This document shows positions 40,662-48,871 of a stretch of DNA of 50,903 nt, piece by piece (positions within the stretch are counted from its first letter, which is position 1; each line of letters begins with the position of its first letter). The DNA comes from Bradyrhizobium genomosp. I (2014) (GTDB lineage Bacteria; Pseudomonadota; Alphaproteobacteria; Rhizobiales; Xanthobacteraceae). Under the pieces are notes generated by a model that saw only the letters and a list, made by a program, of their open reading frames with translations, was not told where the DNA came from and did no database searches. The position numbers and the translations under genes are program-made. The stretch lies in contig NZ_AJQE01000364.1 of the NCBI RefSeq assembly GCF_000261685.1, positions 1 to 50,903 of the forward strand. The letters run 5' to 3'.

Positions 40662-42677
40662 ATGTTCAAACGCATTCTGATCGCCAATCGCGGCGAAATC
40701 GCCTGCCGGGTCATCAAGACCGCCCGCAAGATGGGAATTCAGACGGTTGCGGTCTATTCCGAGGCCGACCGCGATGCCCTCCATGTCGAGATGGCCGACG
40801 AGGCCGTGCTGATCGGCCCGCCCGCTGCGGCCGAGAGCTATCTGGTGATCGAAAAGATCGTCGAGGCCTGCCGCAAGACCGGCGCGCAAGCCGTGCATCC
40901 CGGCTACGGCTTCCTGTCCGAGCGCGAGGCGTTTCCGCGCGCGCTGGAGGCGGCCGGCATCGTCTTCATCGGCCCGAATCCGGGCGCGATCGCGGCGATG
41001 GGCGACAAGATCGAGTCCAAGAAGGCGGCGGCAAACGCCGACGTCTCGACCGTGCCGGGCTTTCTCGGCGTCATCGAAGACGCCAGGCACGCGGTCAGGA
41101 TCGCCGACGCGATCGGCTATCCCGTGATGATCAAGGCCTCCGCCGGCGGTGGCGGCAAGGGCATGCGGATTGCCTACTCGACCCAGGAGGTCGAGGAGGG
41201 ATTTGGGCTGGCGAAAGCGGAAGCGAAGGCTTCGTTCGGCGACGACCGCGTCTTCATCGAAAAGTTCATCGTCGATCCCCGCCACATCGAGATCCAGGTG
41301 CTGGGCGACAAGCACGGCAACGTGATCTATCTCGGCGAGCGCGAATGCTCGATCCAGCGCCGCAACCAGAAGGTCATCGAGGAAGCGCCGTCGCCGCTGC
41401 TCGACGAGGCCACCCGCCGCAAGATGGGCGAGCAGGCGGTCGCGCTGGCCAAGGCCGTGAACTACGACTCCGCCGGCACCGTCGAGTTCGTGGCGGGACA
41501 GGACAAGAGCTTCTACTTCCTGGAGATGAACACGCGCCTCCAGGTCGAGCATCCCGTCACGGAACTCGTCACCGGGATCGACCTCGTCGAGCAGATGATC
41601 CGCGTCGCCGCCGGCGAGAAGCTCGCCATCGCGCAGAAGGACGTCACGCTGACGGGCTGGGCGGTGGAATCCCGCCTCTACGCCGAAGACCCGTTCCGCA
41701 ACTTCCTGCCCTCGATCGGGCGGCTCGTGAAGTATCGCCCGCCGGCGGAGGCCAGCAAGGACGGCATCACCATCCGCAACGATACCGGCGTGCAGGAAGG
41801 GGGTGAGATCTCGATCCATTACGATCCGATGATCGCCAAGCTCGTCACGCATGCGCCGTCGCGTGCGGCTGCGATCGAGGCGCAGGCCACCGCGCTGGAC
41901 TCGTTCTACGTTGACGGCATCCGCCACAACATCCCGTTCCTGTCGGCGCTGATGCACCATCCGCGCTGGCGCGAGGGACGGCTCTCGACCGGCTTCATCG
42001 CCGAGGAATTCCCCAGGGGCTTTGCAGTGCGCGTTCCCGAAGGCGAGGTCGCACGGCGGATCGCCGCGGTCGGCGCCGCCATCGATCACGTGCTCGGCGA
42101 GCGCAAGCGGCAGATCTCCGGCCAGATGGGCGGCCGCATCGTGCAGCGCGAGCGGCGTCGCGCGGTCTGGCTCGATCGCGAGGAGATCCAGCTCGAGATC
42201 GCGCGCGAGGGCGAGGCGATCGCAGTGCGCTTCGTCGACGCCGAGGGCAAGACCGGCAACGCGCATCTGCTGCAGTCGTCGTGGAGGCCGGGTGATCCGG
42301 TCTGGCAGGGCACCATCGACGGTCAGTTCGTCGCCGTGCAGGCGCGTCCGATCGCCAACGGCATCCGCCTCGCGCACCAGGGCGTCGAGGTGCCGGTCTA
42401 TGTCTGGACCGAAACGGAAGCGACCTCGGCGCGGCTGATGCCGGTCACGACGGCCTCCGACACCGGCAAGAAGCTGCTGTGCCCGATGCCCGGTCTCGTG
42501 GTCTCCATTGCGGTGACCGAGGGGCAGGAGGTCAAGGCCGGCGAGACGCTGGCGGTGGTCGAAGCCATGAAGATGCAGAACGTGCTGCGCGCCGAGCAGG
42601 ACGGCACCGTGAAGAAGATCCATGCCAGCGCGGGCTCGACGCTCGCGGTGGACGCACTGATCCTGGAGTTTGCGTAA
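40662..42677 (+). CDS. pccA: acetyl/propionyl-CoA carboxylase alpha subunit (biotin carboxylase + BCCP)
   Basis: A 671-residue biotin-dependent carboxylase subunit. The biotin-carboxylase domain (1-450) starts FKRILIANRGEIACRVIKTA, with ATP-grasp loop KASAGGGGKGMRIA and EMNTRLQVEHPVTELVTGID. A BT-linker follows, and a C-terminal biotinyl domain with the biotin lysine Lys637 in VVEAMKMQN, 34 residues from the end. It carboxylates its biotin with bicarbonate and ATP; the beta subunit that transfers CO2 to propionyl-CoA (or another acyl-CoA) is not here. Start at 40662 by the conserved N-terminus. Monocistronic, between two repeat elements. Confidence 0.93.
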   Translation: MFKRILIANRGEIACRVIKTARKMGIQTVAVYSEADRDALHVEMADEAVLIGPPAAAESYLVIEKIVEACRKTGAQAVHPGYGFLSEREAFPRALEAAGIVFIGPNPGAIAAMGDKIESKKAAANADVSTVPGFLGVIEDARHAVRIADAIGYPVMIKASAGGGGKGMRIAYSTQEVEEGFGLAKAEAKASFGDDRVFIEKFIVDPRHIEIQVLGDKHGNVIYLGERECSIQRRNQKVIEEAPSPLLDEATRRKMGEQAVALAKAVNYDSAGTVEFVAGQDKSFYFLEMNTRLQVEHPVTELVTGIDLVEQMIRVAAGEKLAIAQKDVTLTGWAVESRLYAEDPFRNFLPSIGRLVKYRPPAEASKDGITIRNDTGVQEGGEISIHYDPMIAKLVTHAPSRAAAIEAQATALDSFYVDGIRHNIPFLSALMHHPRWREGRLSTGFIAEEFPRGFAVRVPEGEVARRIAAVGAAIDHVLGERKRQISGQMGGRIVQRERRRAVWLDREEIQLEIAREGEAIAVRFVDAEGKTGNAHLLQSSWRPGDPVWQGTIDGQFVAVQARPIANGIRLAHQGVEVPVYVWTETEATSARLMPVTTASDTGKKLLCPMPGLVVSIAVTEGQEVKAGETLAVVEAMKMQNVLRAEQDGTVKKIHASAGSTLAVDALILEFA

Positions 42678-42686
42678 CGAAGCCCA

Positions 42687-42830
42687 CTCTCGTGTCCCGG
42701 ACGCGATGCAACGCATTAGCGTTGCTTCGCAGAGCCGGGACCCAGATCGCTAGCATTTCGCTCAGCAGCATGGGCCTCGGCTCTGCAGCGCATCGCTGAA
42801 GGGCGCTGCGCTGCGTCCGGGGCACGAGAG
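42687..42830. repeat. 144-bp palindromic dispersed repeat
   Basis: Terminal arms CTCTCGTGTCCCGGACGC (42687-42704) and GCGTCCGGGGCACGAGAG (42813-42830) are complementary over 18 bp with one G-T pair. Inside are further pairable segments (GCTTCGCAGAGCCGGGACCC and GGGCCTCGGCTCTGCAGC). It is non-coding and MITE- or REP-like. It starts 9 bp after the carboxylase stop and probably serves as terminator. Confidence 0.75.
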
Positions 42831-42840
42831 TGCCATATTT

Positions 42841-42860
42841 CCGTCGCTCGCAATGACGGA
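42841..42860. repeat. fragment of the CGTCATTGCGAG repeat
   Basis: CCGTCGCTCGCAATGACGGA shares GCTCGCAATGACGGA with the right arm of the element at 36492-36578. Only one arm remains, directly behind the 144-bp palindrome, suggesting that repeats pile up in this gap. Confidence 0.6.
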
Positions 42861-42899
42861 GTATGCTGTGGCCTCCGTGACCTAACCGAGACAGCACCC

Positions 42900-43766
42900 A
42901 TGGCCTTCCGTTCCCGCCGCGAGAAACTACGCTCCGTCCTGTCGGGCGGGGCTTGTGTCCATCCCGGCTCTGTGTACGACGCCATCTCGATCCGCATTGC
43001 CGAGGACCTCGGTTTTCCGCTCGGCATGTTCGGGGGATCAGTGGCCTCGCTGGCCGTGCTCGGCGATCCCGACGTCACGCTGATCACGCTCACCGAGCTT
43101 GCCGAGCAGATGCGGCGGATGTCGCGCGCCGCAACACTCCCCGTTCTGGTCGACGCCGATCACGGCTACGGCAATGCGCTCAACGTGCGCCGCACGGTGC
43201 AGGAGCTGGAGATGGCGGGCGCGGCCGGCCTCACCATCGAGGACACGCTGTTGCCGGCGGCCTTTGGCGAGACGAAGTCGCAGCTGATCCCGCTCGAGGA
43301 AGGCGTCGGCAAGATGAAGGCGGCGCTTGGCGGCCGCAGCGATGCCTCGCTGGTGATCATGGGCCGCACGGGCGCCGCCGCGATCACCTCGATCGAGGAT
43401 GCGATCCGCCGCGCCAGGGCCTATGAGGCCACCGGGGTCGATGCATTGTTCTTCACCGGCATCAAGTCGCGCGCCGAGCTCGAGGCCATCGCATCCGCCA
43501 CGCGCCTGCCGATCGTGCTCGGCGGCGCGCCGGAGGAATTGAACGTGCTCGATGACCTTGCGAGCCAGCGCGTACGCATCGCGTTGCAGGGCCATGCACC
43601 GATCGCCGCCGCGACGCAGGCCGTCTACGAGACGCAGAAGGCGTTGCGCGACGGCACGGCGCCGAAAAGCCTCAAGGGGCTGGCATCGTCGGAGCTGATG
43701 GCCCGCGTCATGCGCGAGAGCGAGGTCAGGACGCGCAGCGCCGACGTCCTGGAACCGAAAAAGTGA
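42900..43766 (+). CDS. oxaloacetate decarboxylase (isocitrate lyase/PEP mutase superfamily)
   Basis: A 288-residue PEP-mutase-fold enzyme. Mg site VLVDADHGYGNALN (Asp85, Asp87), substrate-loop MFGGSVAS, TIEDTLLP, IMGRTGAAAITSIEDAIRRA and IALQGHAPIAAAT match the OadC-type oxaloacetate decarboxylase described in Pseudomonas and Bradyrhizobium. It converts oxaloacetate to pyruvate and CO2, biotin-independent and soluble. The short distance to the biotin carboxylase may be coincidental, as repeats separate them. It overlaps the acylphosphatase start by 4 bp. Confidence 0.88.
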   Translation: MAFRSRREKLRSVLSGGACVHPGSVYDAISIRIAEDLGFPLGMFGGSVASLAVLGDPDVTLITLTELAEQMRRMSRAATLPVLVDADHGYGNALNVRRTVQELEMAGAAGLTIEDTLLPAAFGETKSQLIPLEEGVGKMKAALGGRSDASLVIMGRTGAAAITSIEDAIRRARAYEATGVDALFFTGIKSRAELEAIASATRLPIVLGGAPEELNVLDDLASQRVRIALQGHAPIAAATQAVYETQKALRDGTAPKSLKGLASSELMARVMRESEVRTRSADVLEPKK

Positions 43767-44062
43767 GCCGGGCGATTCTTCAGGTCATGATCCGCGGACG
43801 CGTGCAGGGCGTCGGCTATCGGGCCTGGGTCGAGTATCAGGCGACGACGAGCGGCCTCGAAGGCTGGGTCCGCAACCGCCGCGACGGCAGCGTGGAAGCG
43901 CTGTTCGCTGGCGCGCCGAAGCACGTTGCCGACATGGTCGCGCTGTGCCGCCACGGCCCGCCGGCCTCGCGCGTCGACAGTGTCACCAGTGAAACCGCGA
44001 ACGCGGATGAACTCAATCTGCGCCGGGCAGGGGAGACATTCTCGGTGCTGCCGACGGCGTAG
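43763..44062 (+). CDS. acyP: acylphosphatase
   Basis: A 99-residue enzyme. The phosphate-binding loop GRVQGVGYRAW with catalytic Arg20 and the Asn of GWVRNRRDGSVEALFAG are intact; length is normal for the family. It hydrolyses carboxyl-phosphate bonds such as those of acetyl phosphate. It starts at GTG overlapping the stop of the oxaloacetate decarboxylase (GTGA), so the two are translationally coupled. Confidence 0.92.
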   Translation: MSRAILQVMIRGRVQGVGYRAWVEYQATTSGLEGWVRNRRDGSVEALFAGAPKHVADMVALCRHGPPASRVDSVTSETANADELNLRRAGETFSVLPTA

Positions 44063-44105
44063 GTCTGCTCCCTCGCCCCACTTGCGGGGAGAGGCGAAGA
44101 GGAAA

Positions 44106-45623
44106 TCATCGCGGCAATTTCGCGATCGCCTCGCTCAGCTCATGGATCTCGTAGGGCTTGCGCAGGATCGGGAAATCGCCGCGCACACCGGCGGCGACCT
44201 CGCTGTAACCGGTGGCAAGCAGGATCGGCAGGCCGGGGCGGATCTGGCGGAGGCGATGGGCGAGGCTGAGCCCATCCATCTTGCCCGGCATGACGATGTC
44301 CGAGAACACGAAGTCGACGCCGTTGCTCTCGATCTCGCGCAATGCCGCTTCGGCATCGGCGACCCGGCGCACCTGGTAGCCGAGCTGCTCGAGAAGACCG
44401 ATACTGACCAGGGCAACGTCGGGATTGTCCTCGACCAGCAGCACCGTGCCGCTGCCGCGGAACGCGGCTCCCGTTGCCTCGCGCGACGGCGCATCTATGC
44501 CGCGCGGCAGGACGATGGTGAATGTCGTGCCTTTTCCGAGCTCGCTTGCGACCTTCACCGTGCCGCCGGCCTGGTGGGCGAAGCCGTGCACCTGCGAAAG
44601 GCCGAGGCCCGTGCCTTTGCCGATCGGCTTGGTCGTGAAGAACGGCTCAAAGATCTTGTCGAGAACGTCGGAGGGAATTCCAAGCCCGGAATCGGCGACG
44701 TCGATTGCGACGAAGTCGCCGGCGAGGGGCGTCTCGTTCAGCACGACATTGCGCGCCCTGACCGTCACGGTGCCGCCTTCCGGCATCGCGTCGCGGGCAT
44801 TGATGACGAGGTTGAGCAGCGCGGTCTCGAACTCGGAGACGTCGGCCTTGATCGGCCAGGTGTCGGACTGGATGTCGAAGGCGAGACGCACGGAACTGCC
44901 CACGCCGGCGAGCAGCACCTCGCGGATGGCTGCGACGCGTTCGGCGAAATCGATCGCCTGCGGGTTGACGCTCTGTCGCCGTGCGAAGGTGAGGAGCTGG
45001 TTCGTCAGCGCGGCGCCGCGTTTGGTCGCGGTCTCGATCGCGGACGTGGCGCGCTCGAGCTTGGGGTCGTCGGCGGCGTTCTTCTTCAGGATGTGAAGGC
45101 TGCCGCTGATGATCATCAGAAGATTGTTGAAGTCGTGGGCAACCCCGCCGGTGAGCTGTCCGAGTGCATCGAATTTCTGGGACTCGGCGAGCTGCTTCTG
45201 CATCGCCTCGAGCTTGAGCTGGGAATTGCGACGCTCGGTGATGTCGCGCGTGATCTTGGCGAAGCCGATCAGCGTGCCGTCCTCGTAGATCGGGTCGATC
45301 ACCACGCTGGCCCAGAAGAACGTGCCGTCCTTGCGGACGCGCCAGCCTTCCTCCTCGTATCGGCCCTTTTCCCGCGCAATACCGAGCGCCCGCGCGGGCT
45401 TGCCGTTGGCGCGGTCGGTTTCGGTGTAGAAACGAGAAAAATGCTGGCCGAGGATCTCCTCAGGCGAATAGCCCTTGATGCGTTCGCCGCCGATATTCCA
45501 GCTGGTGACGATCCCCTTGGGGTCGAGCATGTAGAGGGCGTAGTCGGCAACCCCCTCAACCAACAGCCGGAAACTGCGCTCGCTCTCGAACAAGTCTCTC
45601 TGTTGACTGAACTTTTTGGTCAT
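44106..45623 (-). CDS. PAS hybrid sensor histidine kinase with receiver
   Basis: A 505-residue soluble kinase. One PAS domain (about 15-130, FRLLVEGVADYALYMLDPKG) ends in DITERRN. A short coiled coil leads to the His box LTGGVAHDFNNLLMIISG, and the ATPase has NLVINARDAM and GKGTGLGLSQVHGF. The C-terminal receiver has Asp in VDFVFSDIVMPG and Lys in LRKPYE. It resembles the kinase at 36611-39100 in its catalytic half but has one PAS instead of three, so the two are probably paralogues. Start at 45623 with an upstream GAGGCGGGG. No adjacent partner. Confidence 0.9.
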   Translation of the reverse strand: MTKKFSQQRDLFESERSFRLLVEGVADYALYMLDPKGIVTSWNIGGERIKGYSPEEILGQHFSRFYTETDRANGKPARALGIAREKGRYEEEGWRVRKDGTFFWASVVIDPIYEDGTLIGFAKITRDITERRNSQLKLEAMQKQLAESQKFDALGQLTGGVAHDFNNLLMIISGSLHILKKNAADDPKLERATSAIETATKRGAALTNQLLTFARRQSVNPQAIDFAERVAAIREVLLAGVGSSVRLAFDIQSDTWPIKADVSEFETALLNLVINARDAMPEGGTVTVRARNVVLNETPLAGDFVAIDVADSGLGIPSDVLDKIFEPFFTTKPIGKGTGLGLSQVHGFAHQAGGTVKVASELGKGTTFTIVLPRGIDAPSREATGAAFRGSGTVLLVEDNPDVALVSIGLLEQLGYQVRRVADAEAALREIESNGVDFVFSDIVMPGKMDGLSLAHRLRQIRPGLPILLATGYSEVAAGVRGDFPILRKPYEIHELSEAIAKLPR

Positions 45624-45746
45624 TCGGACCCCGCCTCGACGGGGGCAAACGCCGCAGGGGGCGGATTTGTTCCGCTCCATGGGACATTTTTAGGCAATGT
45701 CTCGAACCCCATGAGGTGCGTCGCACAATTGCATGCCCGGGGGCGA

Positions 45747-46622
45747 TCAGGCTCGGCGGACTGGCTGCTCGCTGGTCGCCACGCTTCTGAACATCGCGGC
45801 CACCGCGCGCAGCGCCGCGAGTCTGGCGGGATCGCTGACTCTCGAATGCAGCAGCACCTTCGAGCTGCCGAGTCCCGGCAGCTTGTACGCGGGCCCGATA
45901 TCAATCAAACCCGGAGGTGCGATCCGCCGCGCCAGCGGTGCGATCGCGAGGCCGGCAAGCGCAGCTGCGACCACCGCCGTCACGCCGCCGCCGACGAATC
46001 GCTCGCGCCGGGCGATGCCGGCCTTGTCGAGCGCGCGTATGGCGATGGCGCGGACGCCGCAGGGCGGGGCAAGCGTTGCGAGCGGCAGTGCTTCGCCGCT
46101 TGGGAGTGCGAAGCGCCGTGACGCGAACCAGCCGAACGCGTCTTCGGTCAGCTTTTCGCCGCCGCGGCGGCTGCCTTCCTGGCGCACGATCACCGCATCC
46201 AAGCGGCCCGCGTCATACGCGTCCTGCATCTCGCGCGAGAAGCCGATCGTGACGGCGAGGGTGAGATTCGCGGACATCGCGTGCAGCCGTTCGAGCAGCG
46301 GCACCAGCTCTGGACCTGCGGCGTGATCGGAAATGCCGAGCGACAGCGACTGCACGGCGGAAGCCTCGCCGGAGAGCGCACGGTCATGCGCTTCCATGAG
46401 CGCGCGGGCGCGATCGAGGAACGCGGCGCCATCGGCAGTGAGCCGGACCGCGCGCGGCGAGCGTTCCACGAGACGTTTCCCCAGCAATGCCTCGAGCCGC
46501 TGCAGCTTGAGGCTGACAGCTGCCTGCGTCGTGCCGAGCGCTTCGGCCGCGCGGGTAAAGCTCTGGAGGTCGGCAACCAGCAGGAAGGCCTGGACCGTGG
46601 CGATGTCGAGTGCGGCTTTCAT
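45747..46622 (-). CDS. LysR-family transcriptional regulator
   Basis: A 291-residue regulator. HTH (about 8-65) contains FLLVADLQSFTRAAEALGTT and QAAVSLKLQRLEALLGKRLV. The co-inducer domain has LSLGISDHAAGPELVPLLER and an Ala-rich second lobe. It is divergent from a tautomerase gene, the usual arrangement for LysR control of a neighbour. The intergenic region contains a candidate binding site. Confidence 0.9.
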   Translation of the reverse strand: MKAALDIATVQAFLLVADLQSFTRAAEALGTTQAAVSLKLQRLEALLGKRLVERSPRAVRLTADGAAFLDRARALMEAHDRALSGEASAVQSLSLGISDHAAGPELVPLLERLHAMSANLTLAVTIGFSREMQDAYDAGRLDAVIVRQEGSRRGGEKLTEDAFGWFASRRFALPSGEALPLATLAPPCGVRAIAIRALDKAGIARRERFVGGGVTAVVAAALAGLAIAPLARRIAPPGLIDIGPAYKLPGLGSSKVLLHSRVSDPARLAALRAVAAMFRSVATSEQPVRRA

Positions 46623-46643
46623 TATATATTGTTATCACTGGTA

Positions 46644-46656
46644 TTATCATCGATAA
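46644..46656. promoter_or_regulatory. candidate LysR binding site
   Basis: TTATC-ATC-GATAA is a perfect 5-bp inverted repeat in the AT-rich gap between lysR and the tautomerase gene, about 22 bp from the lysR start and 80 bp before the tautomerase start. An extra TTATC lies at 46632. The position fits LysR autoregulation and activation. Confidence 0.5.
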
Positions 46657-46736
46657 GATATCAAAATGAGGCCCGCAGGTCTAGCTTCTCACCAACGCCC
46701 CGCAAAAACCCGCGCGGCATCCTGAGGAGAACCACC

Positions 46737-47159
46737 ATGCCCCTGATCACCGTGTCCTACGCCACGTCCCGCCAGTCGCCGTCGCTGAAGGCCGACATCG
46801 CCAAAGCCGTGTCCGAACTTACCGCAAGGATCCTGCACAAGGATCCCAGAGTCACCGCCATCATCGTGAAGTCCGTGGATGCCAGCGACTGGTTCGCCGG
46901 CGGCAAGTCGCTCGCCGAACAGAAGCTTGCAAGCTACTGGATCGACATCCACGTCACCGAGGGCACCAACACCAAGGACGAGAAGGCGGCTTATCTCGCC
47001 GTGATGTTCAAGCGCATGGCCGAGATCCTGGGGCCGCTGCATCCGGAGACCTACCTGCATGTCGACGAGGTCAAGGGCGACGCCTACGGCTTTGGCGGCC
47101 TGACCCAGGAGCGGCGCTACATCGCCGGCAAGCTCGAGGTTTCGCTGCAGGCGGCGTGA
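46737..47159 (+). CDS. 4-oxalocrotonate tautomerase-family protein
   Basis: A 140-residue protein starting MPLITVSYA, which leaves the catalytic N-terminal proline after Met removal. It is twice the 62-residue canonical monomer, with a first beta-alpha-beta unit (SLKADIAKAVSELTARILHK) and a long second half (KAAYLAVMFKRMAEILGPLH). GAGGAGA precedes the ATG. It isomerises or dehalogenates unsaturated acids in this superfamily; substrate unknown. Probably controlled by the divergent LysR protein. Confidence 0.88.
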   Translation: MPLITVSYATSRQSPSLKADIAKAVSELTARILHKDPRVTAIIVKSVDASDWFAGGKSLAEQKLASYWIDIHVTEGTNTKDEKAAYLAVMFKRMAEILGPLHPETYLHVDEVKGDAYGFGGLTQERRYIAGKLEVSLQAA

Positions 47160-47209
47160 TGCCTGGTCGCGGGTGAGCAATCTCACCCGCGACCGGTTGC
47201 GAGGGATCG

Positions 47210-47923
47210 TCAGTTCGCCGCCCGGAACCGAACCTCGGAATTGTTGAGGAAGCACGTCTTGTCGAACAGCTTCAGGTCCAGCGGGTTCGGCAGCCTGACA
47301 TCGCTGAGATCAGGACAGGGCTTGAGTGATGGGTCATAGGAGCGGTCGATCTGCGAGATGAAGACGAGGATCAGCCCCTTGTCGCGTGCGAAGGATTTCA
47401 GGGCGCGCACCTGAACGGTCAGGTCGGGGTTTTCCCGCCGCTGGTCGAGCAGTTGCAGATAATCGATCACGACGAATGTGCCGCGCGGGGCGGGCGCCAT
47501 CTGCTTGACGATGTAATCGGCGCTGATCGCGTCGGAGCAATCGACCTCGAACAATTTGTCGAACTGTGCGGGGTCTGCGCCGATTGCCCGCAAGCGGTCC
47601 AGAACGTCTCTCTCGGTGTATTCGAGCGAGAAGAACGCGCAACGGCCGCCTTTCCTTATGGCCTCTACCGCAAGTTCGAGACTCATCAGGGTCTTGCCAT
47701 GACCGGGGCGCGCACCGACCAGCACCAGGTCTCCCGGCCGGAATCGAGGAAACAGTTTGCCGGCCGGTGTCTCCGCCGCGGCTTTCGCCGCGAGCAGGCT
47801 CCAGGCGGAAAACCCTTCCGTTGTGGCGATGCGGTCAAGCGCGTCGTGGAGTGGAATGCCGTCCTCGCGGGACAGGCGCTTCGCCTTGCGCTTGAGATGA
47901 TAGATCGGCGCAGACAGTCTCAT
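47210..47923 (-). CDS. free-standing DnaB-C-like RecA-fold ATPase
   Basis: A 237-residue protein. A small N-terminal helical region (1-50, YHLKRKAKRLSREDGIPLHD, ALDRIATTEGFSAWSLLAAK) precedes a RecA/DnaB C-terminal fold. Walker A is GARPGHGKT (70-78), Walker B is VVIDYLQLLDQR (about 151-162), and a sensor Gln lies in LVFISQIDRS. DnaB's N-terminal helicase domain and C-terminal DNA-loading elements are absent, and the chain is half the length of DnaB, so replicative helicase activity is unlikely. GGGAGG supports the start. No phage or plasmid genes are nearby. Function unknown. Confidence 0.8.
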   Translation of the reverse strand: MRLSAPIYHLKRKAKRLSREDGIPLHDALDRIATTEGFSAWSLLAAKAAAETPAGKLFPRFRPGDLVLVGARPGHGKTLMSLELAVEAIRKGGRCAFFSLEYTERDVLDRLRAIGADPAQFDKLFEVDCSDAISADYIVKQMAPAPRGTFVVIDYLQLLDQRRENPDLTVQVRALKSFARDKGLILVFISQIDRSYDPSLKPCPDLSDVRLPNPLDLKLFDKTCFLNNSEVRFRAAN

Positions 47924-48109
47924 CGTGAGAACCTCCCATTGCGAGCATGATCGCAATCCCTCCTTATGCCGAGCGCTCGAACAGTCGGTCCGATGATCAA
48001 TTCGCCCGGCATGAAGTCTGCTTTCCCGGCGGAGGGGGGAGGCGCGGGCGACGCCGGAATCGAGCGTAGCCGATTCTGCATCTGCGGAGAACGGATCGGT
48101 GTGTGTCCG

Positions 48110-48871
48110 TCAGGCGGCGGGCTCTGGCACCAGAGCCGTGGTCGGCCCGAACAGCTGCTCGAACGCCTGCTTCAACGCGATGTCGACGTCGGCCATGGTC
48201 ACGATCCGGCCGAGGTCGACCAGCGAGGTGACGCCATAGCGGGGATCGGCGACGCCGCAAGGAACGATGCCGGCAAAATGCGACAGCTCCGGCTCGACAT
48301 TGATGGCGATGCCGTGGAAGGACACCCAGCGCTTCAGGCGGACGCCGATCGCCGCAATCTTGTCCTCGTGATCCGCCCCCTTGTCGGGCCGCCTGACCCA
48401 GACGCCGACCCGGTCCTCGCGCCGCTCGCCGCGAATGTTGAAGGCGGCCAGCGTGCGCAGGATCAATTCCTCCAGGCTCGCGACATAGGCCCGAACGTCC
48501 GGCCGGCGGCGCTTGAGGTCCAGCATGACATAGGCCACCCGCTGGCCCGGCCCGTGATAGGTGAGCTGCCCGCCACGCCCGGTCGCGAAGATCGGGAAGC
48601 GGGCATCGAGCAGGTCGGATTGCTTGCCCGAGGTGCCCGAGGTGTAGAGCGGGGGGTGTTCGAGCAGCCAGACCAATTCCGGGGCCTCGCCCGCCGCGAT
48701 CGCGGCGACCCGGGCCTCCATGGCGGCGACCGCGTCCGGATAGGGCACCGGAGCGTCCGAGATAAGCCATTCGACGGGCTCGCCGCCCGCGGCGGAAAAC
48801 GAACTCAAATCGAGCTCGTGGCGCTGGTCTTGGCGCTGGTTTTGGCGGGGGTTTCGAGGCGAATTAACCAT
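48110..48871 (-). CDS. lipB: lipoyl(octanoyl) transferase
   Basis: A 253-residue LipB. It transfers octanoyl from octanoyl-ACP to lipoyl domains. Conserved RGGQLTYHGPGQRVAYVMLD, catalytic Lys in KIAAIGVRLKRWVSFHG, and catalytic Cys in FAGIVPCGVADPRYGVTSL are present. The first 20 residues contain an Arg/Gln-rich repeat (RQNQRQDQRHE) encoded by a short tandem repeat and are probably dispensable; a shorter start inside is possible. Its ATG overlaps by one base the apparent TTG of the divergent FliN-like gene. Confidence 0.92.
   Translation of the reverse strand: MVNSPRNPRQNQRQDQRHELDLSSFSAAGGEPVEWLISDAPVPYPDAVAAMEARVAAIAAGEAPELVWLLEHPPLYTSGTSGKQSDLLDARFPIFATGRGGQLTYHGPGQRVAYVMLDLKRRRPDVRAYVASLEELILRTLAAFNIRGERREDRVGVWVRRPDKGADHEDKIAAIGVRLKRWVSFHGIAINVEPELSHFAGIVPCGVADPRYGVTSLVDLGRIVTMADVDIALKQAFEQLFGPTTALVPEPAA

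Noticed and set aside
40548..42716. 722-codon minus-strand reading frame opposite the carboxylase
   Set aside because: The plus strand encodes a complete biotin carboxylase with biotinyl domain; the antisense product has no recognisable fold.
43926..46121. 731-codon plus-strand reading frame over the second PAS kinase and LysR gene
   Set aside because: Spans two genes and an intergenic gap in antisense; no motif, typical shadow.
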